Shown here piece by piece: positions 47,179-57,169 of a stretch of DNA of 64,000 bases; positions within the stretch are counted from its first letter, which is position 1; each line of letters opens with the position of its first letter. The notes beneath the pieces are model-generated. The model saw only the letters and a program-made list of their open reading frames with translations. It was not told where the DNA came from and made no database searches. This DNA comes from an uncultured beta proteobacterium (GTDB lineage Bacteria > Pseudomonadota > Gammaproteobacteria > Burkholderiales > SG8-41), in contig CAISJL010000110.1 of the NCBI GenBank assembly GCA_903885665.1, forward strand, positions 1 through 64,000, given 5' to 3'. A program made the position numbers and the translations under genes.

Positions 47179-48345
47179 TTATCGTTGCGCACGCGCCAAC
47201 AATACGCCACCTACCATAATACCCGACATCATCCAAAACACGCCAGCCAACCCTAGCGCAGTGCCTAATGCTCCAAAAATCATAGGGCCACCCATTCGAA
47301 CTAAATTGTTGGCCGTTAAGCGCATCCCTAAAATCTGACCCGCCCGACCCGCAACAGAGTCCTCATACATCATAATCACCGTCAGTGGTATACCGATTCC
47401 CATACCCAAACCAAAGAGCACTGCAATCAAAAACAAGCTTAAACCACTGGTCGCAAAAGGCATGATTCCGTAACACATCGCACCAATAGAAAAAACGATG
47501 CTGAGCAATGTTAAGCCAGTCATGCGTCGCACCAACCAAGCTAAAAATAGCCTCACCAATAAAGCAGCGCCAGCTAATGCCGCCATTGTGCTGCCAATTG
47601 CAGATGCTGATAAATTTAAATTGTGTCCCTTGATTGGCAAGTAGAATTGAAATACATCGTATCCCAATTGCACCATTCCACTAGTGAGCAACATGACCCA
47701 GACACCTTTATCCATCCAATCTAGCGGCTTACTAGACTTTGAGTGTATCTGGGACTGCGCTTTAGGTAAGAGCCCGCCATAACAGAACAACAACACTAAA
47801 ACTACAATCGACAACGTAGCTGTAAACAAACAAGTTATTGGAAAGCCAAGGTGATCAATTAAGAGACCAGCCAGCATTGGCCCTACAAAACCTGTCAGCG
47901 AGCCAACCACACTAAAATTAGCGAAATTTTTGGCGCGATCATCGGACGTGCTATGCGCACCCACCAAGGCTTGTAGCGTCACATGAAAAAATGACAGCGC
48001 TAAACCATTGAGTGCCGCCGCAAAATAAAACATCTGAATACTTGGTGAAAAATAGATGAGCAGCAGTGATAAGCACGCTAAGCTAGCGCCAAGGCTCAGC
48101 AAGCCTACCGCTCCTTTGCGGTCAACCAAAGCACCAACTACCCATGAGAGTAACAATGGGAATAAAAACAAAAGTCCACCTAATATGCCTACTACCGTGG
48201 CGCTCGCACCCAACTTCAATGCATATAAAGTCAACAGCATACGCATGGCATTGGCTGCAACAAAATTAAATATCGTTAATATAAATACAAAATTAATGAC
48301 TTTAATTCGACGAGGACTCTCTCCCATGTCATCTAACATCAACAC
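47179..48345 (-). CDS. MFS transporter
   Basis: Inner-membrane secondary carrier of 388 residues with twelve hydrophobic segments in two halves. The loop 2-3 motif reads VGALVDRKGAVG, and the central cytoplasmic loop is LPKAQSQIHSKSSK. Helix 5 has VVGSLTGFVGPMLAGLLID. The substrate cannot be assigned. The next two minus-strand genes upstream (oxidoreductases) may belong to the same catabolic group; the 126-bp gap to them allows a shared transcript. Confidence 0.85.
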   Translation of the reverse strand: MLMLDDMGESPRRIKVINFVFILTIFNFVAANAMRMLLTLYALKLGASATVVGILGGLLFLFPLLLSWVVGALVDRKGAVGLLSLGASLACLSLLLIYFSPSIQMFYFAAALNGLALSFFHVTLQALVGAHSTSDDRAKNFANFSVVGSLTGFVGPMLAGLLIDHLGFPITCLFTATLSIVVLVLLFCYGGLLPKAQSQIHSKSSKPLDWMDKGVWVMLLTSGMVQLGYDVFQFYLPIKGHNLNLSASAIGSTMAALAGAALLVRLFLAWLVRRMTGLTLLSIVFSIGAMCYGIMPFATSGLSLFLIAVLFGLGMGIGIPLTVIMMYEDSVAGRAGQILGMRLTANNLVRMGGPMIFGALGTALGLAGVFWMMSGIMVGGVLLARAQR

Positions 48346-48471
48346 TCCAAACCGTCACACCTAGACTGACAACCAAGCATTAAATACCCTTCTAGTTACC
48401 CGATAAAATCTCACGACTCATTCAATCAAAAAGGCTTCACAAAAATGCCTCACAAACAGGCCATCTAAAAA

Positions 48472-49524
48472 CTACCAACCTTCGACCAAAGTCGAACTTG
48501 CTTGCACTTCACCACGCTCTACCCGTTTGACGAGTTCATTCATTTTGGCATGCAAGGGCGCAGCGACTCCAATGTACGCACCACGCTCAGCAATATAGCC
48601 ATTCAGAAATTCTGTTTCCGTACGTCGCCCTTTGAACATATCTTGCGCCATGGAAGGCCTTTGCTCTTCGGATCTATTCTTAGCACCTGCAGTCAACACT
48701 GCATTGATCTCAGCTAAGGCATCTTGATGTCCCTCTCCTGCAAGCGCCAACAACTCCGGCTGCATACCCAACATCCGTTCTAACGAGTATCCTAAAGCTT
48801 GGCCTACTCTCACCCCTTGCGACCCCAGTCGAATAGATAACCAACGTGTCGAATCGTTTGCATCACGCTGATTACCAGACATAGCAGTTGCAGCACACAA
48901 TCCATTACGCATAGCATTAACTACCAACTTAGACCAACGCTCCCCCCATAAATTAGTGGTCACCTTGGCACTATCCGCCGAACGTAATAGCTCAGTAATC
49001 TCCTCTACTCTGGGCGTAATCCGACCATGGGGCTCACCCACACGAAACACTGTGTGTGTATCACCACCTAGTGCCACGGTACGCTTAATTCGACCTGGCG
49101 CATACAATTCAGCCGCAACCAAACTGGCAATACATCCCAAAGTCTTTCCCCAACCAACTATCGCAGCAATTCGTTCCTCATTAATACAATTCTGCAAAGA
49201 TACGCAATAGCCATCTGGCGCCAAGTAAGGCTTAATCAAATGGGTTGCCCATTCAGTGTCATAAGACTTAACACAAATAAATGCAATATCAATAGGACGC
49301 TCTTTGCAAAAACCCTGCACTTCGGTCAGATGTAGAATGCGAGGTTTCACAATATGCGTCTCCTCTGGTGTCAAACCAGATAGATGCAAACCCTGGGAAC
49401 GTATCGTTTCTACATGCTCAGGCCACGGATCAATCATGGTCACATCATGCCCGGCACGCGCCATATGGCCACCCGCAATCCCACCGATTGCTCCTGCACC
49501 AACAACAACAATTCGCTTACCCAT
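48472..49524 (-). CDS. Ketopantoate reductase-like (ApbA/PanE family) oxidoreductase
   Basis: NAD(P)-dependent 2-oxoacid reductase-fold protein of 350 residues. The Rossmann motif is VVVGAGAIGGIAGGHMARAG (5-24). Then come FICVKSYDTEWA, CVSLQNCINEERI and the C-terminal catalytic-domain helix SKLVVNAMRNGLCAATAM with the family Lys. It is about 40 residues longer than housekeeping PanE, and its position next to a dehydrogenase and transporter remnants suggests a catabolic 2-hydroxy/2-oxoacid role rather than pantothenate synthesis. Confidence 0.85.
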   Translation of the reverse strand: MGKRIVVVGAGAIGGIAGGHMARAGHDVTMIDPWPEHVETIRSQGLHLSGLTPEETHIVKPRILHLTEVQGFCKERPIDIAFICVKSYDTEWATHLIKPYLAPDGYCVSLQNCINEERIAAIVGWGKTLGCIASLVAAELYAPGRIKRTVALGGDTHTVFRVGEPHGRITPRVEEITELLRSADSAKVTTNLWGERWSKLVVNAMRNGLCAATAMSGNQRDANDSTRWLSIRLGSQGVRVGQALGYSLERMLGMQPELLALAGEGHQDALAEINAVLTAGAKNRSEEQRPSMAQDMFKGRRTETEFLNGYIAERGAYIGVAAPLHAKMNELVKRVERGEVQASSTLVEGW

Positions 49525-49571
49525 TTCCCCACCTTTCCATATGATCTTTGATGCGCATTACAGAATTAACA

Positions 49572-50621
49572 TTACAGATTTTCGATGACCGCCGCAGTAA
49601 AGCGTTCCGTCCCGGATTGACCACCCAGGTCGCGAGTCACATATTTATTGGCAGCAAGCACTCGAGTCAATGCGGACTCAATCCGATCTGCAACAACAGC
49701 TTGATCAATATGCCGCAACAGCAATACGCCTGAGAGTATCATCGCCATCGGATTAGCGATATCTTTGCCAGCAATATCGGGCGCCGACCCATGCACAGCC
49801 TCAAACATTGCACAATCATCGCCTATATTTGCACCAGGAGCCACACCCAGGCCACCCACCAAGCCAGCCGCCAAATCAGAAACAATATCGCCAAACAAGT
49901 TTGCCAACAATAAACCATCAAATGATTCAGGCTTAATCACCAACTCCATGCAAAGCGCATCAATCACTCGAGCATCGCACACGATGTCCGGGTAGTCTTT
50001 TGCAACATCCTGACTAGCGCGCAAAAATAGACCATCCGTCATTTTCATAACATTTGCTTTGTGTGCAATCGTCAACTTCTTGCGACCGGTCTTGCGCAAA
50101 TACTCAAACCCATAACGAGCAGCGCGCTCGGTCGCGCCGCGGGTAATAATTTTTATCGCTTCGGCAGTATTGTCATCAATCATCCGCTCAGCACCGACGT
50201 ACAAATCTTCACTATTTTCACGAAAAATCACCAGATTCACATTACTATAGCGTGAAGTAACGCCTGGATAATTCTTAATTGGACGCACATTTACAAATAA
50301 CTTTAATTCTTTTCGCAATGCAATTGCGATGCTCGGATAGTCCCTATCCAAAGCTTCACCGGTAGCGCTTTTACGTTTCAAACGTATGCGATAATCTCCA
50401 CCAAATGGCGTTTGCGTTGGCCCTTTTAAGGCCAAACGATTACGCTCAATCGACTCGATTACGCTAAGAGGTAGCGCCGTACCAAGCTCGTGCTCAGCAC
50501 GTAAACCGGCCACCACCTCCTCAAATTCAACTTGCGCACCTGCAGCTTTAATGATTGCACAAGTCGCCCCCACCACCTCGGGTCCGATACCATCTCCTGG
50601 CACAACAGTTACTCTACGCAA
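49572..50621 (-). CDS. Isocitrate/isopropylmalate dehydrogenase family protein
   Basis: NAD-dependent beta-decarboxylating dehydrogenase of 349 residues. It shows TVVPGDGIGPEVV (5-17), ALKGPTQTPFGG, the substrate motif FRENSEDLYVGAE, the Lys motif TIAHKANVMKMTDGLFL, NLFGDIVSDLAAGLVGGLG and FEAVHGSAPDIAGK. Compared with common NAD-isocitrate dehydrogenases it has about 15 extra residues after GGDYR (IRLKRKSATGEALDRDYP). The nearby aconitases fit isocitrate or a homologue as substrate, but tartrate or isopropylmalate types cannot be excluded. It lies 47 bp upstream of the reductase gene on the same strand. Confidence 0.85.
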   Translation of the reverse strand: MRRVTVVPGDGIGPEVVGATCAIIKAAGAQVEFEEVVAGLRAEHELGTALPLSVIESIERNRLALKGPTQTPFGGDYRIRLKRKSATGEALDRDYPSIAIALRKELKLFVNVRPIKNYPGVTSRYSNVNLVIFRENSEDLYVGAERMIDDNTAEAIKIITRGATERAARYGFEYLRKTGRKKLTIAHKANVMKMTDGLFLRASQDVAKDYPDIVCDARVIDALCMELVIKPESFDGLLLANLFGDIVSDLAAGLVGGLGVAPGANIGDDCAMFEAVHGSAPDIAGKDIANPMAMILSGVLLLRHIDQAVVADRIESALTRVLAANKYVTRDLGGQSGTERFTAAVIENL

Positions 50622-50695
50622 TTAAAAATCTCCAATCGTTTGATCAATACAAATAATAAAAAGGTCTAACTGTTATCAACATTACCACCCAAGCA

Positions 50696-50947
50696 TCACT
50701 GCCGTAGCACCACTGACCGGCATTCCCACTTTAGAAGCGGCACCAATGCCCCAGCTGTATCTAAATTATTCGCATACCCAGGGTCAGCAACCTTTTCAAT
50801 AGCGCCTTGGCTAAACTCTTGGGGATATTTAGACAATCGTTTTTCGGTGACATAAGACATGATCGAAGCAATAGTACCGCCAGCACCAAGCAATAAACCG
50901 ATTAAGAAATCAATAATACCACCACGCCAAATCGAACCCGTTGAACG
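50696..50947 (-). pseudogene. Remnant of tctA (TTT permease large subunit)
   Basis: The frame reads GSIWRGGIIDFLIGLLLGAG, then GTIASIMSYVTEKRLSKYPQ, EFSQGAIEKVADPGYANNLD and TAGALVPLL. This is the conserved TctA core (GLLPGAGGTIASFxSYxxEKRLSK; NNAxxGGALVPLLxLGIPG). After TAGALVPLL the sequence turns into unrelated WECRSVVLRQ and stops, so the essential GIPGS motif and the remaining 350 or so residues are missing. About 80 codons of a 500-codon gene are left. Confidence 0.85.
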
Positions 50948-51127
50948 TCACCTACTCTCACAATCAACCACAAGAGCCAAATATAGAGATGGGTAGAGAT
51001 AACTCTGCCAATCACGGCCTATTTCCAAATATTTCTTTAATAACTTGACCCATAATCTTAAATCTTAACCGAGATCATAGAAACTAGTGGTAACAACAAA
51101 ATTCTCAATCTTTATGAGGATCGCATT

Positions 51128-51229
51128 ATGGACGTCCGCATCAACAATTATCCTGTTGGTTATTTCAGACCCCGTGGTTTTGCAATGCTTCTGCGCTTCG
51201 ATTCAGCTTTAGAGATTTGGATTGAATAA
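51128..51229 (+). CDS. Possible 33-residue small ORF
   Basis: MDVRINNYPVGYFRPRGFAM followed by LLRFDSALEIWIE. A TGAGGA sequence about 8 bp ahead of the ATG could serve as ribosome site. No family was recognised; it may be chance or the remains of a longer gene. Confidence 0.2.
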   Translation: MDVRINNYPVGYFRPRGFAMLLRFDSALEIWIE

Positions 51230-51424
51230 AGCACAATAAGCCCCGCAATAATTGGACTAATTTGCTACCATTGTCCTATTGAAAATCACAAAATATCTTC
51301 CTTAATAAACCAATCATGTTTCAGTGATAAGATATACACAACCTCTGTAACCGCGGCACTTAACAAACTTCCGTTCAGTATCCACGGTTTATTTCTATAA
51401 CTATCTGATTCTAAAGAGTGAACT

Positions 51425-54115
51425 ATGACATACGATCCGTTCAAAGCAATTCGTGAATTCAAACTCAAATCTGGCAAGACTGGCAAAATGTATTCGCTTG
51501 CAGCACTCGAGGAGGCCGGCTTGGGTAAAGTGTCGCGCCTACCTGTAAGCCTGCGCGTCGTGCTTGAATCTATCTTACGGAATTGCGACGGACAACGGAT
51601 CGGGGAAAATGCTGTACGTGAGCTTGCCGGCTGGCAACCCAATGGCGAACGCACGCAAGAGTTACCCTTCGTGCTCGCACGCATTATGCTGCAGGATATG
51701 GCTGGTTTTCCTGCACTAAACGACTTCGCAGCCATGCGCGCTGAAGCTAAACGCCAGAATTTTGATCCCAACCGCATCGAGCCCCTCGTACCGGTAGACC
51801 TAGTGGTTGATCACTCGGTTGTCATCGATGTGCATAACTCAACCGACGCGCTTCGTAAGAATATGGAGATTGAATTTGAGCGTAACGGCGAACGTTACAC
51901 CTTCCTGAAGTGGGCTAAACAAGCGTTCTCCGGCATCCGTGTAGTACCTCCCGGTAACGGCATCTGTCATCAGGTCAATCTCGAATACCTGTCACGCGGC
52001 GTTTGGGAGAAAAATGGTGTCTACTACCCCGACTCAGCCGTCGGCACTGACTCACACACTACGATGGTTAACGCCATCGGCGTGCTAGCTTGGGGCGTTG
52101 GCGGCATCGAAGCTGAAGCCGGTATGCTCGGTCAGCCATATTACTTTCTCACACCAGATGTAGTGGGTGTGCACATGAGCGGCAAACTAAACCCCGGTGT
52201 CACAGCCACCGACCTCGTATTAACCGTGACTGAACTATTACGCAAAACCAAGGTGGTCAATAAGTTCGTCGAATATTTCGGCGAAGGTGCAGCATCACTG
52301 TCACCAACCGACCGCGCTACAGTAGCCAATATGTCACCCGACTATGGTGCGACCTGTGGATTCTTTCCCATCGATGAGAAAACGCTAGAGTATTACCGCA
52401 TGTCTGGCCGCGAAGAGCACTGCGATGCCATCGAGTCCTATCTGAAAGCGCAAGGTATGTTCGGTATTTCCAAAAAAGGGGAAATTGATTACTCGCAAGT
52501 GGTTGAGCTCGACTTATCCACCGTTCGCCCCAGTGTCTCTGGACCGAAGCAGCCCGAAGACCGTATCAACCTTGAGGATATCAAGGCGCGCTTTACTGAG
52601 CTGTTCTCCAAGCCCATCTCTGAAAGCGGCTACAATAAACCTGCTGCAGATATGGGCAATCGTTTTCCAGTCACTACCTCTGGTATTGGCGACGTGGGTC
52701 ATGGCGATATTGGTATTGCCGCGATTACATCTTGCACCAACACTTCTAATCCTTGGGTTTTACTTGCTGCCGGTCTGCTCGCCAAAAAAGCAGTTGAAAA
52801 AGGCATGAAGCCACACCCACGGGTCAAGACCTCAATGGCCCCCGGTTCCAAGGTGGTCACGGCCTATCTGAAAAACGCTGGCCTATTGCCCTACCTCGAG
52901 CAACTAGGCTTTCATGTCGTTGCCTACGGCTGCACGACCTGCATGGGCCTTGCTGGCCCGCTGGATAAAGACTTGGAAGATGTCATCGTAAAGAACGATA
53001 TCATCTCAGCCGCAGTGCTATCTGGTAACCGTAATTTCGAAGCACGAGTGCATCAATCACTTAAAGCCAACTTCTTAATGAGTCCTCCGCTAGTGGTGGC
53101 ATTTGCACTTGCAGGTACGGTATTGAAAAACGTGGATACCGATCCGCTTGGCAACGACAAAAATGGCCAACCAGTGTTCCTAAAGGATCTGTGGCCGACA
53201 CCCGAGGAGGTGGAGTCTGTCATGAAATTCGCTACCGACAGCAATAACTTCAAACGTGAGTATGGCAACCTCGATGGTGCAAAAGATCTTTGGGATGCTA
53301 TCCCAGAAGCCAAAGGTGCGTTGTTCCAGTGGGATCCTAAGTCCACTTACATGCTCGAGCCACCGCTGTTCGAAGGGTTCAAGCCCGAAAAGCCGAAAGT
53401 CACCGACGTCCAAGGCGGCCGTGCATTAGGCTTATTCGGTAACAAACTCACCACCGATCATATCAGCCCTGTGGCGCCAATCCGCAAGGGCACACTCGCT
53501 GGTGACTGGCTGATTGCAGCAGGCAGCACCGATTTGTCGAGCTTCGGGTCGCGCCGTACCAATCATGAGGTTATGGTCCGTGGTGCATTCGCCAACCCGC
53601 GCATCAAGAATCTAATGGTACCGGGCACCGAGGGTGGCGTCACCATTCATCAACCAAGCGGCGACAAGATGACTATATACGAAGCATCGATGCGCTATCA
53701 GAACGTCGACAAAGTCCCGCTCTTTGTGTTTGGCGGTGAGGAATACGGCACTGGCTCTTCGCGAGATTGGGCAGCTAAGGGTACGCAAATGCTGGGTATC
53801 AAGGTAGTTGTCGCGCGCGGCTATGAGCGTATTCACCGCTCAAACCTAGTCGGTATGGGCGTATTACCCTGTCAATTCAAGGGTAACGACAGCATACAGT
53901 CCCTGAATATTACAGGTGCAGAGTCGTATGACCTACTGGGGGTAGAAGGTGGCAACATAAAACCACTGCAGGACGTGACCTTGGTCATCCATCGTCAGGA
54001 CGGCACCTCCCAAAATGTGGCTGTTACACTACGAGTGGATTCGCCGATCGAAGTGGAATATTTGAAAAATGGCGGGATTCTACCGTTTGTGTTGCGTGAG
54101 CTGATGGCGTCTTAA
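51425..54115 (+). CDS. acnA: Aconitate hydratase, AcnA type (first copy)
   Basis: Fe-S dehydratase interconverting citrate and isocitrate, 896 residues. Cluster ligands are the Cys in SCTNTSNPWVL (about 437) and the pair in YGCTTCMG (about 503 and 506). Other motifs are LVPVDLVVDHSV, GTDSHTTMVNAIGVLAWGVG, and GSSRDWAAKGTQMLG in the swivel domain. The segment VVPPGNGICHQVNLEYL has Asn where many AcnA have Thr. A second full-length copy follows 183 bp downstream; by eye about two thirds of residues agree in the aligned N-terminal part. No prpC or acnD-type context is seen. Confidence 0.95.
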   Translation: MTYDPFKAIREFKLKSGKTGKMYSLAALEEAGLGKVSRLPVSLRVVLESILRNCDGQRIGENAVRELAGWQPNGERTQELPFVLARIMLQDMAGFPALNDFAAMRAEAKRQNFDPNRIEPLVPVDLVVDHSVVIDVHNSTDALRKNMEIEFERNGERYTFLKWAKQAFSGIRVVPPGNGICHQVNLEYLSRGVWEKNGVYYPDSAVGTDSHTTMVNAIGVLAWGVGGIEAEAGMLGQPYYFLTPDVVGVHMSGKLNPGVTATDLVLTVTELLRKTKVVNKFVEYFGEGAASLSPTDRATVANMSPDYGATCGFFPIDEKTLEYYRMSGREEHCDAIESYLKAQGMFGISKKGEIDYSQVVELDLSTVRPSVSGPKQPEDRINLEDIKARFTELFSKPISESGYNKPAADMGNRFPVTTSGIGDVGHGDIGIAAITSCTNTSNPWVLLAAGLLAKKAVEKGMKPHPRVKTSMAPGSKVVTAYLKNAGLLPYLEQLGFHVVAYGCTTCMGLAGPLDKDLEDVIVKNDIISAAVLSGNRNFEARVHQSLKANFLMSPPLVVAFALAGTVLKNVDTDPLGNDKNGQPVFLKDLWPTPEEVESVMKFATDSNNFKREYGNLDGAKDLWDAIPEAKGALFQWDPKSTYMLEPPLFEGFKPEKPKVTDVQGGRALGLFGNKLTTDHISPVAPIRKGTLAGDWLIAAGSTDLSSFGSRRTNHEVMVRGAFANPRIKNLMVPGTEGGVTIHQPSGDKMTIYEASMRYQNVDKVPLFVFGGEEYGTGSSRDWAAKGTQMLGIKVVVARGYERIHRSNLVGMGVLPCQFKGNDSIQSLNITGAESYDLLGVEGGNIKPLQDVTLVIHRQDGTSQNVAVTLRVDSPIEVEYLKNGGILPFVLRELMAS

Positions 54116-54185
54116 AAAGCAGGCGCACCACTATAGTAATTTCATAATCCTCTGGAATATGATTATGATGGGGGTGGGGTCGTAA

Positions 54186-54257
54186 ATGCTTATGCTTATG
54201 CTTATCTTACCAATACAGCCCCCTCATCCAACTCTACCCTCCCCTTCAAGGGGGGGG
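54186..54257. repeat. 6-bp repeat and C/G-rich hairpin between the aconitase genes
   Basis: ATGCTT three times (54186-54203), then a C-rich run ending in the hairpin CCCTCCCC/GGGGGGGG (54237-54244 and 54250-54257, TTCAA loop). The CCCCTCATCC...CCCCTTCAAGGGG form resembles short intergenic palindromic elements widespread in proteobacteria. It lies 41 bp ahead of the second aconitase ATG. A second inverted repeat, CATAATC/GATTATG, is at 54143-54167. Confidence 0.65.
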
Positions 54258-54298
54258 CGTTTCATTGGCTATTTATTAACGACATTTGGAGCACAACG

Positions 54299-56998
54299 AT
54301 GGCACAAGACACCTTCAAAACCCTGCGTGAATTCACCCCCTCTCTCGGTATGTCCGGCAAATACCATTCGCTGGCTGCACTCGAAGCTGCTGGCCTAGGC
54401 AAGATTTCGCGCCTTCCTCGTTCTATCCGTGTGGTGCTCGAAGCACTCGTTCGCCACTGCGATGGCAAGCGCGTTAACGAAGAGCATGTTAAAGCACTAG
54501 CCGGATGGCAACCCAATGCCACCCGTACCGCTGAGATTCCTTTCATCGTAGTACGCATTGTGCTCCAAGATCTGATTGGTTTCGGCACGTTGAATGACTT
54601 ATCAGCCATGCGTGCCGCAGCAGAGCGCCTTGGCGTATCTCCAGGAAACATTGAGCCATTAGTACCAGTCGATGTGGTGGTGGATCACTCGGTGGAAATC
54701 GACGTCTTTAACCGTCCCGACGCAGTACAACGCAATCAAGAAATCGAATTCAAGCGCAACGCTGAGCGCTATCAATTCGTGAAATGGGCGCAGGGCGCAT
54801 TCAAGACTGTAAGAGTAGTGCCACCCGGGAACGGTATCATTCACCAGATCAACATGGAACATTTGTCTCGTGGTGTATTTGAAAAGGACGGCGTCTGGTT
54901 TCCCGACACTGTATTTGGAACTGACTCACACACCACCATGGTCAATGGTATTGGGATTGTCGCCTGGGGAGTCGGCGGTATCGAGGCCGAAGCAGGCATG
55001 CTGGGTCAGCCAAATGCGTTTCTCACCCCTGACGTCGTGGGCTGCCACGTCACCGGCAAATTACGTGAAGGCGTAACCGCAACAGACCTTGCGCTAACTG
55101 TCACTGAACTCATGCGTAAGACCAAAGTCGTAGGTAAATTCGTAGAATTTTTCGGCGAAGGCGCAGCAGCACTCACCGCCGCAGATCGCTGCACCGTGGC
55201 AAATATGGCGCCAGAATACGGCGCGACCATGGGTTACTTTCCAGTTGACGAAAAAACCATCGACTATTTCCGCACTACAGGCCGCGAGCCAGAGCAGGTC
55301 GCGGCTATCGAGGAATACTTCAAGGCGCAAGGCATGTTTGGCATGCCCAAAGCTAACGAGATCGATTACAGTCAGACTGTTGAACTCGATTTAGATTCTA
55401 TCGTGCCCTGCCTGTCTGGTCCAAAACGTCCCCAGGATCGCGTCAGCCTGCCTGATCTTGGCAGCAATTTTGACATGCTGTTCTCAGCCCCAACTGATAA
55501 GAATGGCTACGCGCGCCCTGCCGCAGATTTAAATCGTCGCGAAGCAACTGGTCACGACTTCGATGTTGGTCATGGTGATGTGCTCATTGCATCAATCACC
55601 TCATGCACAAACACATCCAACCCAGCCTTGTTGATTGCGGCTGGATTGTTCGCTAAGCGCGCGGTTGAAAAAGGCTTGATGCCACATCCACGCATTAAGA
55701 CTTCACTAGCACCTGGTTCCAAGGTTGTCACTGCGTATCTACGTGACGCAGGTCTGCTCGAGCCACTGGAAAAACTCGGTTTCGGTGTCGTGGCTTATGG
55801 GTGCACTACCTGCATGGGCGCTGCCGGTCCACTTGATGCAAAAATCGAAGAGTCGGTAGTTTCAAAAGATCTCGTCACCTGCGCTGTCCTCTCGGGCAAT
55901 CGCAATTTCGAAGCACGTGTTCACCCCAACTTGCGCGCGAATTACCTCGCCAGCCCAGCACTGGTGGTTGCCTATGCATTAGCAGGCAGCGTCCGCACAG
56001 ATTTGACCAAAGACCCGTTGGGCAATGATAAAGACGGTACACCGGTGTATCTCAAGGACCTCTGGCCTACCGACGCCGAAGTCACTTCACTACTCAAGTT
56101 CGCCGCCAATGCGGAACACTTCCGCCGCGAATATGGCGATCTGTCCGGTAATAAAGCACTCTGGGATGCCATTCCCACTGTCGAAGGCGCAGTATACAAG
56201 TGGAATCCCAATTCCACCTTCATTAAGGAGCCCCCATTTTTCGACGGCGTCACCCATACACCAGACAAGGTCACCGACATCGTCGGCGCGCGAGCGCTAG
56301 CGATACTCGGCGATTCGATCACCACCGATCACATCAGCCCTTCCACCAAAATTCGCCCAGGCACCCCTGCTGGCAAATGGCTAGAGCCCTTCAAGGATCA
56401 CCCACCCTCAGAGTGGGGGCACTTCGGCGTACGCCGCTGTAATCACGAACTAATGGTGCGCGGCACCTTCGCCAACGTTCGCCTGCGTAACATGGTTGCA
56501 CCCGGCACCGAAGGCCCCATCACTAAGGTACAACCTACCGGTGAACAATTAACTATTTTTGAAGCCAGTGAAATCTACCATGCAAATAAAACACCACTGG
56601 TGATTTTCGGCGGCGACGACTATGGTATGGGTTCATCTCGCGACTGGGCTGCTAAGGGGGTACAGCTTTTAGGCGTAAAAGCCGTCATCGTCAAGAGTTT
56701 CGAACGCATACATCGCGCCAACCTGATCGGCATGGGAGTATTGCCTTTGCAATTCAAGCCAGGTGACAGCTCTCAATCACTCAATATAGATGGCACTGAA
56801 ACCTTTACTATCGAAGGTATCAATGGCGGGAATGTTAAACCATTACAGGACGTTGCTATGGTGATTACGCGTACCAATGGCTCAACGCAGCGAGTACCCC
56901 TCACACTGCGCATTGACACCGGTATCGAAGTTGATTATCTGAAACACGGCGGTATTCTTCCCTATGTACTACGCGAGCTCATATCAGCCGCTAAATAA
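54299..56998 (+). CDS. acnA: Aconitate hydratase, AcnA type (second copy)
   Basis: Paralogue of the preceding gene, 899 residues. It is complete, with cluster Cys in SCTNTSNPALL (about 436) and YGCTTCMG (about 502 and 505), LVPVDVVVDHSV, GTDSHTTMVNGIGIVAWGVG and GSSRDWAAKGVQLLG. Like the first copy it has VVPPGNGIIHQINMEHL, so the two are closer to each other than to typical AcnA. Both reading frames are intact and all ligands are kept, which argues against simple redundancy. One may act on another tricarboxylate. A clear terminator follows at 57042. Confidence 0.95.
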   Translation: MAQDTFKTLREFTPSLGMSGKYHSLAALEAAGLGKISRLPRSIRVVLEALVRHCDGKRVNEEHVKALAGWQPNATRTAEIPFIVVRIVLQDLIGFGTLNDLSAMRAAAERLGVSPGNIEPLVPVDVVVDHSVEIDVFNRPDAVQRNQEIEFKRNAERYQFVKWAQGAFKTVRVVPPGNGIIHQINMEHLSRGVFEKDGVWFPDTVFGTDSHTTMVNGIGIVAWGVGGIEAEAGMLGQPNAFLTPDVVGCHVTGKLREGVTATDLALTVTELMRKTKVVGKFVEFFGEGAAALTAADRCTVANMAPEYGATMGYFPVDEKTIDYFRTTGREPEQVAAIEEYFKAQGMFGMPKANEIDYSQTVELDLDSIVPCLSGPKRPQDRVSLPDLGSNFDMLFSAPTDKNGYARPAADLNRREATGHDFDVGHGDVLIASITSCTNTSNPALLIAAGLFAKRAVEKGLMPHPRIKTSLAPGSKVVTAYLRDAGLLEPLEKLGFGVVAYGCTTCMGAAGPLDAKIEESVVSKDLVTCAVLSGNRNFEARVHPNLRANYLASPALVVAYALAGSVRTDLTKDPLGNDKDGTPVYLKDLWPTDAEVTSLLKFAANAEHFRREYGDLSGNKALWDAIPTVEGAVYKWNPNSTFIKEPPFFDGVTHTPDKVTDIVGARALAILGDSITTDHISPSTKIRPGTPAGKWLEPFKDHPPSEWGHFGVRRCNHELMVRGTFANVRLRNMVAPGTEGPITKVQPTGEQLTIFEASEIYHANKTPLVIFGGDDYGMGSSRDWAAKGVQLLGVKAVIVKSFERIHRANLIGMGVLPLQFKPGDSSQSLNIDGTETFTIEGINGGNVKPLQDVAMVITRTNGSTQRVPLTLRIDTGIEVDYLKHGGILPYVLRELISAAK

Positions 56999-57041
56999 TC
57001 AACAGCAACACAATTCGTTAATTTTCAACATGTAATATGAC

Positions 57042-57069
57042 CAGCATGACAAATGCTGGCCTTTTTTTG
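57042..57069 (+). terminator. Intrinsic terminator after the second aconitase
   Basis: CCAGCAT (57042-57048), loop GACAA, ATGCTGG (57054-57060), then CC and seven T. A clean Rho-independent terminator for the aconitase transcript. Confidence 0.9.
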
Positions 57070-57169
57070 TTACCAAATCACGTCAAACAGATACAATAGT
57101 TATCTTGTTGGAATCAGCGACACCTAGAAAAATACTGTAAATTATTAACCCTACTGTTTATTGTCTCCA

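Larger units (their letters stand above)
50622..51424. other. Long gap holding transporter remains and the acnA leader
   Basis: About 800 bp without an intact gene. 50696-50947 is a tctA remnant (minus). 51128-51229 is a 33-codon frame (plus). 51160-51264 (minus) is an open stretch reading IIAGLIVLYSIQISKAE, membrane-like and unassigned. The last 190 bp are AT-rich and must hold the promoter of the first aconitase gene. Confidence 0.6.
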
